The notes beneath the pieces were generated by a model. That model saw only the letters and a list, made by a program, of their open reading frames with translations, was not told the origin of the DNA and searched no databases. Below are positions 38,379 through 46,886 of a stretch of 64,000 nucleotides of DNA, piece after piece (the first letter of the stretch is position 1; each line of letters begins with the position of its first letter). The position numbers and the translations under genes are program-made. Source of the stretch: Microvirga sp052114605 (GTDB lineage: Bacteria > Pseudomonadota > Alphaproteobacteria > Rhizobiales > Beijerinckiaceae). The stretch spans positions 124,001 through 188,000 of the forward strand of contig NZ_JBFRFB010000008.1 in the NCBI RefSeq assembly GCF_052114605.1, read 5' to 3'.

Positions 38379-39317
38379 ATGAAGGCGCCCTCGATCCTGC
38401 TGGCCGCTGGCCTTTTCCTGACGACCGTCCCGGCAGGCGCCGCGCCCCTGCTGCTGGTGGATGCGTCATCCGGCGACATCCTGGCAGCCCAGGAGGCCAC
38501 CCGTTCCTGGCACCCGGCATCGCTGACCAAGCTGATGACGGCGCATCTTGCCCTCATGGCCGTCGAAACCGGCAAGCTGACCATGGATACGCCCATCGTC
38601 TTGAGCGAGCGGGCCGTGGCTCAGGCCCCAACGAAGCTGGGCGTTCCACAGGGCACCTCTCTCCGTCTGGAGGACGCCTTGCGTGTCATGATGGTCAAGA
38701 GCGCCAACGACGTGGCGTTCGCAATTGCGGAAGGCATCGGCAGCAGTGAGGCGTCGTTCGTAGCTGGGATGAATGCGGAGGCCCGCCGCCTTGGAATGAG
38801 CGGAACGCGCTTCGTCAATGCCAATGGGCTGCATGATGATCGACAGGTAACGAATGCCAGGGACATGGCCGTCCTCATGCTCGCCGTCCTCAGCTATCAT
38901 TCGGATCATGCCGATCTGCTGAGAACACCGTCGATCACGGTCAACGGCCGCATGCTGAAGAACACCAACAAGCTCATCGAGGGCTATGCCGCTCTCGAGG
39001 CGACCAAAACGGGATATGTGTGCGCATCCGGCTTCAATGTCGCGGCCTCGGCCGTCCGCGGAGGCAGGCGTGTCGTCGCTGTGGTCCTCGGCTCTCCCAG
39101 CGCTGCGACGCGGACCCGGATCACGAAGGAACTCTTTGAGGCCGGCCTCTCGGGAGCCACCGCTCCGGTTGGCAATCTTCGTATGCTGAAGGCCGATGCT
39201 CCCACGCCGGGTGCGGACCTGCGCCGTCTCAAATGCGGTCGTCAGGGACCTGCAGTTGCTGGAGTTGCCGCCGCTGGTGATGCCAGGGGTGCGGACATCC
39301 CACGGGTTCGCAACTGA
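38379..39317 (+). CDS. D-alanyl-D-alanine carboxypeptidase family protein, second copy
   Basis: A 312-residue periplasmic penicillin-binding protein. After a signal peptide (SILLAAGLFLTTVPAGAA) come the SxxK motif in ASLTKLMTAHLAL, the SxN motif in KSANDVAFAIAEGIGS and the KTG motif in EATKTGYVCASGFNV. It matches the first ~300 residues of the protein encoded at 23273-24640 but lacks that protein's Lys-rich tail. The two would share peptidoglycan trimming or act under different conditions. Confidence 0.9.
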   Translation: MKAPSILLAAGLFLTTVPAGAAPLLLVDASSGDILAAQEATRSWHPASLTKLMTAHLALMAVETGKLTMDTPIVLSERAVAQAPTKLGVPQGTSLRLEDALRVMMVKSANDVAFAIAEGIGSSEASFVAGMNAEARRLGMSGTRFVNANGLHDDRQVTNARDMAVLMLAVLSYHSDHADLLRTPSITVNGRMLKNTNKLIEGYAALEATKTGYVCASGFNVAASAVRGGRRVVAVVLGSPSAATRTRITKELFEAGLSGATAPVGNLRMLKADAPTPGADLRRLKCGRQGPAVAGVAAAGDARGADIPRVRN

Positions 39318-39356
39318 GGCCTATATTCGTGAAAACGGGGCCGGGTTCCAGGGCGC

Positions 39357-39992
39357 TCAGGCCGTCCGGTGATGGTGATGCTTCGCGTCGAAGCGCATGA
39401 GCCGCAGGATCGCGCCGTAGGGGGCGATCGAGAGGGCAGCGAGCGCGAGCTTCACCAGATAATCGGCCACGGCCAGGTTCATCCAGGGCAGGGCGATACA
39501 CTCATCCGCGATGCCGGCCTGGCTAAGCGCATCGGTGATCGTCATCCCGAGGCCTGGGACGATGCCGCAATAGAAGGCGAACGAGAAGAAGATCGCCGTA
39601 TCGAGACCCGAGGAGATCACAGAGGATACGAAGGGTGGCATCCACCAGGCATGGCCGCGAAGGCGGGTAAAGATCCGGATGTCGAGAAGCTGGGCGCACA
39701 GGAAGGCGGCGCCGGAGGCGATGGCGATGCGCGGCGTGGCGAGATAGATCGACAAGGCCACGGCCAGCACGAAGCCCGCATAGACCACCCGGCGCGCGCC
39801 TTTGGGACCGAAGCGGCGGTTCGACAGGTCGGTCACCAGGAAGGCGAAGGGGTAGCTGAACGCGCCCCAGGTCAGGTAGTCGCCCAGGCCCAGATGATGG
39901 AAGGGATACTGAACCAGAATATTCGACGAGAGGACGACGAGGGTCATCGCGAAAAGCGCAATGAGAAAGTCGCGGTGTCCGGTCTTGATCAT
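39357..39992 (-). CDS. VUT family / queuosine precursor transporter (YhhQ-like)
   Basis: A 211-residue inner-membrane protein with about six hydrophobic segments and the family signature PFAFLVTDLSNRRFGPKGAR; the conserved acidic VTD and the DIRIF helix are also typical. E. coli YhhQ imports preQ0/preQ1 for tRNA queuosine. A His-rich tail (FDAKHHHHRTA) ends the protein. No preQ1 riboswitch is recognisable in the short upstream gap, which holds the rpmB terminator. Confidence 0.85.
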   Translation of the reverse strand: MIKTGHRDFLIALFAMTLVVLSSNILVQYPFHHLGLGDYLTWGAFSYPFAFLVTDLSNRRFGPKGARRVVYAGFVLAVALSIYLATPRIAIASGAAFLCAQLLDIRIFTRLRGHAWWMPPFVSSVISSGLDTAIFFSFAFYCGIVPGLGMTITDALSQAGIADECIALPWMNLAVADYLVKLALAALSIAPYGAILRLMRFDAKHHHHRTA

Positions 39993-40037
39993 GATCAGGC
40001 CTTCCTAGGCGGCAGCTAGGCCATAGAGGCAACGCAA

Positions 40038-40063
40038 AACGGGCGGCTGCGAGGCCGCCCGTT
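40038..40063 (-). terminator. Terminator of rpmB
   Basis: A 10-bp stem AACGGGCGGC/GCCGCCCGTT (40038-40047 with 40054-40063) with a six-base loop. On the minus strand it is followed by a short T-run (TTTTGCG). It separates rpmB from the transporter gene. Confidence 0.7.
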
Positions 40064-40089
40064 GCGCAAAGTTTTTCACGAAACCGAGA

Positions 40090-40380
40090 TTAGCTCGCAG
40101 CGGCGAGCTTCTTCTCGATCTCACGCTTCACACCGAGGGCGGTGTTCGACAGCTCGTCAGCCGAAGCCTTCGCGAGGAAGGCGTCGAGGCCGCCGCGATG
40201 CTCGACGGAACGCAGAGCATGGGCGGACACGCGCAGGCGCACGGAGCGCTGCAGGGTATCGGACTGGAGCGTGACGTTGCAGAGGTTCGGCAGGAACTTC
40301 CGCTTCGTCTTGCGGTTAGAGTGGCTCACCAGGTGGCCACTCAGCACGGCCTTGCCGGTCAGTTCGCAACGGCGCGACAT
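40090..40380 (-). CDS. rpmB: 50S ribosomal protein L28
   Basis: A 96-residue L28 of the long alphaproteobacterial type. It starts MSRRCELTGKAVLSGHLVSH and continues with NRKTKRKFLPNL, the typical zinc-less L28 core. The ATG at 40380 is the family start; the frame upstream is non-coding. It is a single-gene unit with its own terminator. Confidence 0.95.
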   Translation of the reverse strand: MSRRCELTGKAVLSGHLVSHSNRKTKRKFLPNLCNVTLQSDTLQRSVRLRVSAHALRSVEHRGGLDAFLAKASADELSNTALGVKREIEKKLAAAS

Positions 40381-40613
40381 GGGTTCAATCCTATCGTCAT
40401 ATAGGGTCGCGGCTTCGATTTCGCGGGTTTGCCTCAACGCAGATCCCACGCGGCCGGACACCAGAAGTCCTTGGAAGGTGCAGGGCTATAGGCTGAAAAC
40501 CCCCACCCCGTCAAGAATAGTGCGACGTCGCATCTCGTTTTTTTGCAACATCATGGTCATCATTTATTCCGATTCACATGCGATGCAACAGAATGGACTT
40601 TCGGGATAGCCCT

Positions 40614-41477
40614 ATGCGCCTCATCGCCTCCGCCTTCACGGCCATGCTTCTTGCCGGTATCGGCACGCAGGCCCATGCCCAGACCCTCACGGTGAATTAC
40701 GACCTGTCCCTGGCGGGCCTGCCCATCGGGAAGGTCGACCTGTCGTCCACCTTCACGGGCCCGAAATACGAGCTTCAAGGCAATGTGAAGATGACGGGGC
40801 TCGTCCGGCTCTTCACCGGCGGCAAGGGGTCGGGCACCGCCTCGGGCACGATTGCCGGCGCACAGCTTCAGCCCCAGGGCTTCGCCGTCACGTCGAAATC
40901 CTCGAAGGATCTGCGCACGGTGCGCATGGGCCTCGCCTCCGGCAATGTGAAGGAGCTGGAGATCAATCCGCCCGTCGAGCCCAAATCCGACCGTGTGCCC
41001 GTGAAGGATGCGGACAAGAAGGGGGTCATCGACCCCTTGAGCGCCCTCATCATGCCGGCCGTCGCGTCGAAGAGCCTCACCGACGAGGCCAATTGCAACC
41101 GCACGCTTCCGGTCTTCGATGGGGCGACCCGCCAGGACGTCATCCTCTCCTACGCTGAGACGAAGAACGTCGAGCTGCCGGGTTATTCCGGCCCCGTCCT
41201 GGTCTGCAATGCCCGCTGGGTGCCGATCGCCGGTCACAGGTCCGAGCGGCCCGCCACCAAATTCATGCAGGACAACAAGGACATGAATGTGTGGCTGGCT
41301 CCCGTGGAGGGACAGCGGGTGCTGTTCCCCATCCGCGTCTCCGTGCGCACTATGGTTGGCATGGGCGAGCTCGAGGCCGCGAGCTGGTCGGTCGAAGACG
41401 CGCCCAAGGTCACGCCGACCTCGGCCAAGCCGCGCGCCAGGGTCGTTCAGCCGATCAAGGCGGATGCGTCTCAGTAA
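40614..41477 (+). CDS. DUF3108 domain-containing exported protein
   Basis: A 287-residue periplasmic protein with a signal peptide (MRLIASAFTAMLLAGIGTQA, then HAQ). The mature beta-rich part (LTVNYDLSLAGLPIGKVDLS) is the DUF3108 pattern, a beta-clam fold of unknown role. It is divergent from rpmB and precedes the helicase gene. The ATG at 40614 is chosen because it begins the signal peptide. Confidence 0.82.
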   Translation: MRLIASAFTAMLLAGIGTQAHAQTLTVNYDLSLAGLPIGKVDLSSTFTGPKYELQGNVKMTGLVRLFTGGKGSGTASGTIAGAQLQPQGFAVTSKSSKDLRTVRMGLASGNVKELEINPPVEPKSDRVPVKDADKKGVIDPLSALIMPAVASKSLTDEANCNRTLPVFDGATRQDVILSYAETKNVELPGYSGPVLVCNARWVPIAGHRSERPATKFMQDNKDMNVWLAPVEGQRVLFPIRVSVRTMVGMGELEAASWSVEDAPKVTPTSAKPRARVVQPIKADASQ

Positions 41478-41556
41478 GCCCTGTAAAACGCTCGTAAATC
41501 GCGCGAGCGGGTAGCGAAACTCAGCTTCGGCACCATATAAAGGGTGAGCCTGCCCG

Positions 41557-44500
41557 ATGAGCAGCAAGGCCTTTTTGTCGCGAGATGCTGCAGCATCTCG
41601 CCCCTCTCACCCGGGATCGATCCTCATTACCCGTCTCATGGCCCGCCGTTCCCTTCCTCCGCAAGTGCGCGCGCGCGGCGTGACAGCCGTGCTCGGGCCG
41701 ACCAATACCGGCAAGACCCATCTCGCCATCGAGCGCATGCTCGGCCATGACAGCGGGATGATCGGCCTGCCGCTGCGCCTGCTTGCCCGCGAGGTCTATA
41801 ACCGGGTGGTGGAGAAGGCGGGCCATCACAACGTGGCCCTCATCACTGGCGAAGAGAAGATCAAGCCGGACCGGCCGCGCTATTGGATCTCCACCGTCGA
41901 AGCCATGCCCCGGGACGTGGATGTGGCCTTCGTCGCCATCGACGAAATCCAGCTCGCCAGCGACCTCGACCGCGGCCATGTGTTTACCGACCGCCTCCTG
42001 AACCAGCGCGGGCGGGAGGAGACGCTTCTCATCGGCTCCCTGACTATGCGCCCGCTGATCGAGGCGCTGATTCCCGGCGTGCATGTGGTCACGCGTCCAC
42101 GTCTGTCGCAACTCACCTTCGCCGGCGAGAAGAAGGTGTCCCGGCTGCCCCGCCGCTCGGCCATCGTCGCCTTCTCGGCGGAGGAAGTCTACGGCATCGC
42201 GGAGCTCATCCGTCGCCAGAGCGGCGGTGCCGCGGTGGTCCTCGGGGCGCTGTCGCCCCGCACCCGCAATGCCCAGGTCGAGCTCTACCAGAACGGGGAT
42301 GTGGATTACCTGATCGCCACCGACGCCATCGGCATGGGCCTCAACCTCGATGTCGACCACGTGGCCTTCGCTTCGGACAAGAAATTCGACGGCTTCCGCT
42401 TCCGCAGGCTCTACAATCCGGAGCTGGCCCAGATAGCCGGGCGAGCGGGCCGCTACATGCGCGACGGCACCTTCGGCTCCACGGGCCGCTGCCCGCCTTT
42501 CGACGCGGAAACGGTGGAAGCGCTCGAGAATCATACTTTCGACCCAGTGCGCATTCTGCAATGGCGCAACCCGGACCTCGATTTTTCTTCCCTTGCGCGA
42601 TTGCGCGATTCCCTAGGGAGGCAGCCCCGCGAACACGGCCTCGTGCGGGCCCCCATGGGCGAGGACCTTGCGGCCCTCGAACTGCTCGCCCGGGATGACG
42701 ACATCCAGGCCTTCGCACGCACGCCCTATGCGGTGGAGCGGCTCTGGCAGATATGCCAAGTGCCTGATTACAGGAAGGTTTCGCCCCAGACCCATGCGGA
42801 TCTGATCGGCCAGATCTACCGTTTCCTCATGAAGGACAAGGCCATTCCGGCGGATTGGTTCTCGCGCCATCTTCTGGCCATGGACCGCACGGATGGGGAT
42901 ATCGACACCCTCTCCAACCGCATCGCCCAGGTGCGAACCTGGTCCTTTGTTGCTAACCGTCCCGACTGGTTGAAGGACCCGGAGCATTGGCAGGGTGTTG
43001 CGCGTCAGGTAGAGGACAAGCTATCGGATGCGCTTCATGAACGTCTGGCCCAACGGTTCGTCGACCGAAGGACAAGCGTTCTCATGCGGCGCTTGAGAGA
43101 GAACACGATGCTCGAAGCGGAAATTACGACCACCGGCGATGTCACCGTCGAGGGGCAACACATTGGCCATCTGCACGGCTTCCATTTCGTGCCTGATCCC
43201 CAGGCCGATACGACGGAAGCCAAGACCCTGCGCAACGCTGCCAGCAAGGCGCTGGCCGGCGAGATCGAGGCACGGGCGGACCGGTTTTCCGAAACCCCCG
43301 ACACCACGCTGGTTCTGTCCAATGACGGCACCATCCGCTGGATGGGCGACCCGGTGGCAAAGCTGGAATCCGGCGACAAGCTGTTCGAGCCGCGCGTGCG
43401 CATTCTCTCGGACGAGCACCTGACAGGCCCCGCCCGCGACAAGGTCGAGAATCGCCTGCGCGCCTGGCTCAAGGCCTATGTGGTGCGCCTGCTCGGCTCC
43501 GTCACGGAACTGGAGACAAATGCGGAGCTCGCGGGCCTTGCCCGCGGCATCGCCTTCCAGATCGGCGAGGCGATCGGCGTTCTGGAGCGTGCGAAGGTTC
43601 TCAACGAAGTCCGCAGCCTCGACCAGGACGCCCGCGCGGCGCTCCGCAAGGCGGGCGTGCGCTTCGGCGCCTATCATCTATATCTTCCGGCCCTGTTGAA
43701 GCCCGCTCCGCGCGTTCTCGCGACGCAGCTCTGGGCGCTTCAGAACGGCGGCCTCGACCAGAAGGGCATCGACGAGATCGCCCATCTCGCCCAGTCCGGC
43801 CGCACCTCGATCCCGGTCGATCCTGAAATCGCTCATGGCCTATATCGCGCCGCCGGCTTCCGCGTCTGCGGCGGGCGTGCCGTGCGTGTGGACATCCTGG
43901 AGCGTCTGGCCGACCTGATCCGCCCGGCCATTTCCTATCGCCCGGGTATCACCCCCGGCGAGCCCCCGGCCGGTGCCGCCGACGGCGAAGGATTCGTGCC
44001 GACGGTTGCCATGACCTCTCTGGTCGGCTGCGCGGGCGAGGATTTCGCGACGATCCTGACGTCGCTCGGCTATGTCGTGGATCGCCGCCCCGGCCCCGCG
44101 ATCACCGTACCGCTGGTTCCGGCGGCTTCGATTGAGCCTGCGGCTGCGGCTGAAATCTCGACCGAGGCTCCTGCCGAAACACAGGCTGTTGCCGAGGAAG
44201 CCGGCGCTGTGGCCGTTGAGGCTCCCGAGGCTGACGTCTCGCCTGAGACGGTTGCGGGGAGTGCCGCCGAGGCCGTGGCTTCTCCCGAGGGTCAGATGAT
44301 GGCTCCGGCGGAAGGCGTTACAGACGCTTCCGCTGAGACAGCCCCTGAAGCCCCCGCCGAGCCCGAAATGGTCGAGGTCTGGCGTCAGCATCGCCGTCAT
44401 CACGAGGGCGGTCACGCCCGCCAGGGCCGCGAGGCCCGTGGCGGACGTCACGAGCGGGGCGAGCGCTCCGAACGCAGTGAGCGCCCCGAGCGCGGCGACC

Positions 44501-44754
44501 GGCGTCCCCGCAATAGTGAAGGCCAGGGCGAGCGCCCGCGCCGCGACCGTGAGGCTCAAGGGGAGGGCGGCCGTCCGCAGAACCGTCCGCCGCGCGGTCC
44601 CCGTCAGGACGACCGTCGTGGCCCGCGTCCCGATAAGCGCCCCGATCATCGTCGCGACGGTGGACAGGAGCGCCGGGAGAAACAGCCCGATCCGAATTCG
44701 CCGTTTGCCAAGCTGATGGCCCTCAAGGCGCAGATGGAAGACAGCAAGAAGTGA
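41557..44754 (+). CDS. SUV3-like DExH RNA helicase with long basic tail
   Basis: A 1065-residue helicase. Walker A GPTNTGKTHLAIERML (about residue 47), the DEIQ box in FVAIDEIQLASDLDRGHVF, DYLIATDAIGMGLNLDVDHV and the QIAGRAGRYMRDG motif VI match SUV3-type helicases of mitochondria and alphaproteobacteria, which act with exoribonucleases in RNA turnover. The last ~200 residues are an Ala/Glu/Pro-rich linker and then a low-complexity Arg/Gly/Glu/Asp tail (RHERGERSERSERPERGDRR) that probably binds RNA or partners. The S4-domain gene follows after 22 bases. Confidence 0.9.
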   Translation: MSSKAFLSRDAAASRPSHPGSILITRLMARRSLPPQVRARGVTAVLGPTNTGKTHLAIERMLGHDSGMIGLPLRLLAREVYNRVVEKAGHHNVALITGEEKIKPDRPRYWISTVEAMPRDVDVAFVAIDEIQLASDLDRGHVFTDRLLNQRGREETLLIGSLTMRPLIEALIPGVHVVTRPRLSQLTFAGEKKVSRLPRRSAIVAFSAEEVYGIAELIRRQSGGAAVVLGALSPRTRNAQVELYQNGDVDYLIATDAIGMGLNLDVDHVAFASDKKFDGFRFRRLYNPELAQIAGRAGRYMRDGTFGSTGRCPPFDAETVEALENHTFDPVRILQWRNPDLDFSSLARLRDSLGRQPREHGLVRAPMGEDLAALELLARDDDIQAFARTPYAVERLWQICQVPDYRKVSPQTHADLIGQIYRFLMKDKAIPADWFSRHLLAMDRTDGDIDTLSNRIAQVRTWSFVANRPDWLKDPEHWQGVARQVEDKLSDALHERLAQRFVDRRTSVLMRRLRENTMLEAEITTTGDVTVEGQHIGHLHGFHFVPDPQADTTEAKTLRNAASKALAGEIEARADRFSETPDTTLVLSNDGTIRWMGDPVAKLESGDKLFEPRVRILSDEHLTGPARDKVENRLRAWLKAYVVRLLGSVTELETNAELAGLARGIAFQIGEAIGVLERAKVLNEVRSLDQDARAALRKAGVRFGAYHLYLPALLKPAPRVLATQLWALQNGGLDQKGIDEIAHLAQSGRTSIPVDPEIAHGLYRAAGFRVCGGRAVRVDILERLADLIRPAISYRPGITPGEPPAGAADGEGFVPTVAMTSLVGCAGEDFATILTSLGYVVDRRPGPAITVPLVPAASIEPAAAAEISTEAPAETQAVAEEAGAVAVEAPEADVSPETVAGSAAEAVASPEGQMMAPAEGVTDASAETAPEAPAEPEMVEVWRQHRRHHEGGHARQGREARGGRHERGERSERSERPERGDRRPRNSEGQGERPRRDREAQGEGGRPQNRPPRGPRQDDRRGPRPDKRPDHRRDGGQERREKQPDPNSPFAKLMALKAQMEDSKK

Positions 44755-44776
44755 GATGAAAGTGTGAGGCTTGGTG

Positions 44777-45079
44777 ATGCGTGAGGACCGGCAGAGGCTC
44801 GATAAGTGGCTCTGGTTCGCACGCTTCACTAAGACCCGGGCGCTGGCCGCCAAGCTCGTCACGAGCGGCTTCGTGCGGATCAACGGCCAACGCACCGACA
44901 ATCCCGCCAAGGCGGTCGCCGTCGGTGACGTGGTCACCATCGCTCTCGCCCGCACGGCCTTGGTGGTGCGGATTGAGGGGCTTGGGCTACGCCGGGGCCC
45001 TGCACCGGAAGCAAGGCAGCTCTACATCGATCTCAACGAGAGCGATGGGGTGCTTGTCAGCGAAGGCGACAAGGGCTAG
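44777..45079 (+). CDS. S4 RNA-binding domain protein (Hsp15-like)
   Basis: A 100-residue protein that is almost entirely an S4 domain (RLDKWLWFARFTKTRALAAK then LVTSGFVRINGQRT). The E. coli homologue Hsp15 rescues stalled 50S subunits that carry peptidyl-tRNA. The ATG at 44777 has TGAGG 7 bases upstream; TTG 44771 and GTG 44774 are in frame but lack that spacing. It forms a run with the upstream helicase and downstream fdxA. Confidence 0.9.
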   Translation: MREDRQRLDKWLWFARFTKTRALAAKLVTSGFVRINGQRTDNPAKAVAVGDVVTIALARTALVVRIEGLGLRRGPAPEARQLYIDLNESDGVLVSEGDKG

Positions 45080-45130
45080 AGCGGCGGCAACGGCAAGCTT
45101 TAATCTCTGGAATATCCTCAAAGGACGGAC

Positions 45131-45469
45131 ATGACCTACGTCGTCACTGAAAATTGCATCAAGTGCAAATACATGGACTGCGTGGAGGTATGCCCGGTCG
45201 ATTGTTTCTACGAGGGCGAGAATATGCTCGTCATCCACCCGGACGAGTGCATCGATTGCGGCGTCTGCGAGCCCGAATGCCCGGCCGAGGCCATCAAGCC
45301 CGATGCGGAGCCCGGCCTCGAGCAATGGCTGAAGCTCAATGCGGATATGGCCAAGAGCTGGCCGAACCTGACCCAAAAGAAGGATGCGCCGGCAGACGCC
45401 AAGGAATTCGACGGCGTGGCAGGCAAATTCGAGACCTATTTCTCGGCTAATCCGGGCGAGGGCGATTAA
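45131..45469 (+). CDS. fdxA: FdxA-type 7Fe ferredoxin
   Basis: A 112-residue ferredoxin. The first motif CIKCKYMDCVEVCPVDCF binds a 3Fe-4S/4Fe-4S pair together with CIDCGVCEPECPAEAI, and the long C-terminal extension (WLKLNADMAKSWPNLTQKKD) is the FdxA hallmark. The N-terminus MTYVVTENCIKCK is exact for the family. It follows the S4 gene in the same direction. The electron partner cannot be read from the sequence. Confidence 0.95.
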   Translation: MTYVVTENCIKCKYMDCVEVCPVDCFYEGENMLVIHPDECIDCGVCEPECPAEAIKPDAEPGLEQWLKLNADMAKSWPNLTQKKDAPADAKEFDGVAGKFETYFSANPGEGD

Positions 45470-45470
45470 A

Positions 45471-45578
45471 ACATCTGACCGAAAGGTGGATTTGCACTTT
45501 CGGGACCAATCCGATGCTCAAGGTTAAGCGCGGCGCATCGCTTAAGCGCAAAACCGAACCGACTTTTGCGCGCTGCTC
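45471..45578 (+). repeat. About 110-bp palindromic repeat, copy 3 (diverged)
   Basis: Starts CATCTGACCGAAAGGTGGAT, keeps TTGCACTTTCGGGACC and AATCCGATGCT, and ends CCGACTTTTGCGCGCTGCTC. It has the same order as copies 1 and 2 with several substitutions. Confidence 0.7.
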
Positions 45579-45979
45579 CGGCGGCCCGAAGAGCCTTTGT
45601 GAGTGATCCGAGGCCTCGCCTGGCCGATGAAAACCAGCTTGTTTTTCGCCCCGTAGACCTGGCCTGAAGCTCGGCCATAAACCGTGCTTCTTTACGCTAT
45701 GCTTTGAAATATTTTTGCTTTTTCGGCTGGATCGTGATAGGGTCCACAGATGCCGTCGCTTGCGCTCAAGCCGTGCACCGTCCTCGCAGGTCGTCGGTTC
45801 ACACACTGAAGCAATGATGCACGACCTCTGACCTAAGGGAGCTGATACTGCCTTGGGTCCGGGCAAGAGCGTTTTATAGCTGTTGGCTTACATCAGGGAG
45901 TCGAGCGGACCTGTCAAGCTCCGCAACCACTCATCTCCATTTTCGTTCTCCTGGGGGCCCTGCCCAGTAGAACCACAGC

Positions 45980-46000
45980 TCCCCCGCTCCAAACGGGGGA
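45980..46000 (+). promoter_or_regulatory. Hairpin in the carD leader
   Basis: A perfect 7-bp stem TCCCCCG/CGGGGGA with a seven-base loop ends 6 bases before the AAGGAGG ribosome-binding site of carD. Another stem (CTGGG/CCCAG) precedes it. No T-tract follows, so a control of translation or RNA stability is more likely than termination. Confidence 0.4.
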
Positions 46001-46023
46001 CCATGCAAGGAGGCCTCTCTCGC

Positions 46024-46605
46024 ATGACCACCGCCAAGAAGTCCACCCAGCGCCTGGGTTTCAAGTCCGGCGAAGCCATTGTTTATCCCGCTCACGGCGT
46101 CGGCCGTATCACGGCCATCGAGGAGCAGGAAATCGCAGGCTTCAAGCTGGAGCTCTACGTGGTCTCCTTCGACAAGGACAAGATGGTCCTTCGTGTCCCG
46201 ACCGCGAAAGCTGCCAGCGTCGGCATGCGCAAGCTTGCCGAACCGGCCCTGATTCAAAAGGCCTTGGACGTTCTGACGGGTCGTGCCCGCGTGAAGCGCA
46301 CCATGTGGTCGCGCCGGGCCCAGGAATATGAAGCGAAGATCAATTCGGGCGACCTGATCGCCGTCACGGAAGTCGTGCGCGACCTCTACCGCTCCGAGGC
46401 TCAGCCCGAGCAGTCCTACAGCGAGCGTCAGCTTTACGAATCCGCTCTCGACCGCGTCGTGCGTGAGATCTCCGCCGTGAACAAGATCACGGATACGGAG
46501 GCCTTGAAGCTCATCGAGCAGAGCCTCGCCAAGTCCCCGCGCCGCGTCAAGGGCGCCGAGGCGGACGAAGCCGATGGCGACGACGTGCAGGAAGAAGCGG
46601 CATAG
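46024..46605 (+). CDS. CarD family transcriptional regulator
   Basis: A 193-residue CarD/CdnL protein that binds RNA polymerase beta and stabilises open promoter complexes. The N-terminal RNAP-interaction domain contains FKSGEAIVYPAHGVGRITAI and IAGFKLELYVVSFDKDKMVL; the helical C-terminal DNA-binding domain follows (MWSRRAQEYEAKINSGDL, then EVVRDLYRSEAQPEQSYSER). The ATG at 46024 has AAGGAGG 10 bases upstream. The order fdxA-carD-rpoH is, as I recall, common in Hyphomicrobiales. The stop codon abuts an inverted repeat. Confidence 0.94.
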   Translation: MTTAKKSTQRLGFKSGEAIVYPAHGVGRITAIEEQEIAGFKLELYVVSFDKDKMVLRVPTAKAASVGMRKLAEPALIQKALDVLTGRARVKRTMWSRRAQEYEAKINSGDLIAVTEVVRDLYRSEAQPEQSYSERQLYESALDRVVREISAVNKITDTEALKLIEQSLAKSPRRVKGAEADEADGDDVQEEAA

Positions 46606-46717
46606 AGCATCGTCCGCAAAAGTGGACTCGGTTTTGCGGTCGAACGATGCTCTCATTCAAAAAAGACAGCATCGGATCGATCCAAAAAGTGCAAATCCAC
46701 TTTTTGGTCCGATGCTG
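46604..46717 (-). repeat. About 110-bp palindromic repeat, copy 4 (inverted)
   Basis: AGAGCATCGTCCGCAAAAGT at the left and GTGCAAATCCACTTTTTGGT then CCGATGCT at the right correspond to the reverse complement of copies 1 and 2. It starts inside the carD stop codon. Confidence 0.78.
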
Positions 46718-46744
46718 GAACCCTCTTCGATATTGCATTGCACC

Positions 46745-46775
46745 AAAAAGCCCGGCTTCATGCCGGGCTTTTTTC
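46745..46775 (+). terminator. Rho-independent terminator after carD
   Basis: AAAAAGCCCGGC pairs with GCCGGGCTTTTTT (46745-46756 with 46762-46773) with a five-base loop. It ends carD transcription before the rpoH promoter. Confidence 0.88.
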
Positions 46776-46836
46776 TTGGCCAAACACCTTGTTTTCAAGG
46801 CATTGGAATCTATTTTGCAAAACTTGGCTGTTCGGC

Positions 46837-46862
46837 GTGAACTTTTTCCCGCCTCGCTCGTT
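46837..46862 (+). promoter_or_regulatory. Candidate EcfG-type promoter of the rpoH gene
   Basis: GTGAAC at 46837-46842 and CGTT at 46859-46862 are 16 bases apart, one mismatch from the general-stress consensus GGAAC-N16/17-CGTT of alphaproteobacteria. The start codon lies 24 bases further. In Sinorhizobium meliloti rpoH2 is under the EcfG-type factor RpoE2, which fits. Confidence 0.6.
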
Positions 46863-46886
46863 GTGTCTGTGCCAAGGGAGGACACA

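Larger units (their letters stand above)
45470..46023. other. Long fdxA-carD gap with repeat and carD leader hairpins
   Basis: Holds a 110-bp repeat (45471-45578), then about 300 bases without a convincing gene, then the carD leader with hairpins at about 45950-46000. A frame on the minus strand (45447-45866) runs through the repeat and shows no protein-like features. A promoter for carD and possibly a small RNA gene could lie here, but I cannot place either. Confidence 0.5.

Noticed and set aside
45447..45866. 139-codon minus-strand frame in the fdxA-carD gap
   Set aside because: Runs through a repeat element, has no ribosome-binding site and no fold-like pattern.
46647..46886. N-terminal extension of the rpoH-type sigma factor
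   Set aside because: It would include a repeat, the carD terminator and the stress promoter; the ATG at 46887 has a strong ribosome-binding site.
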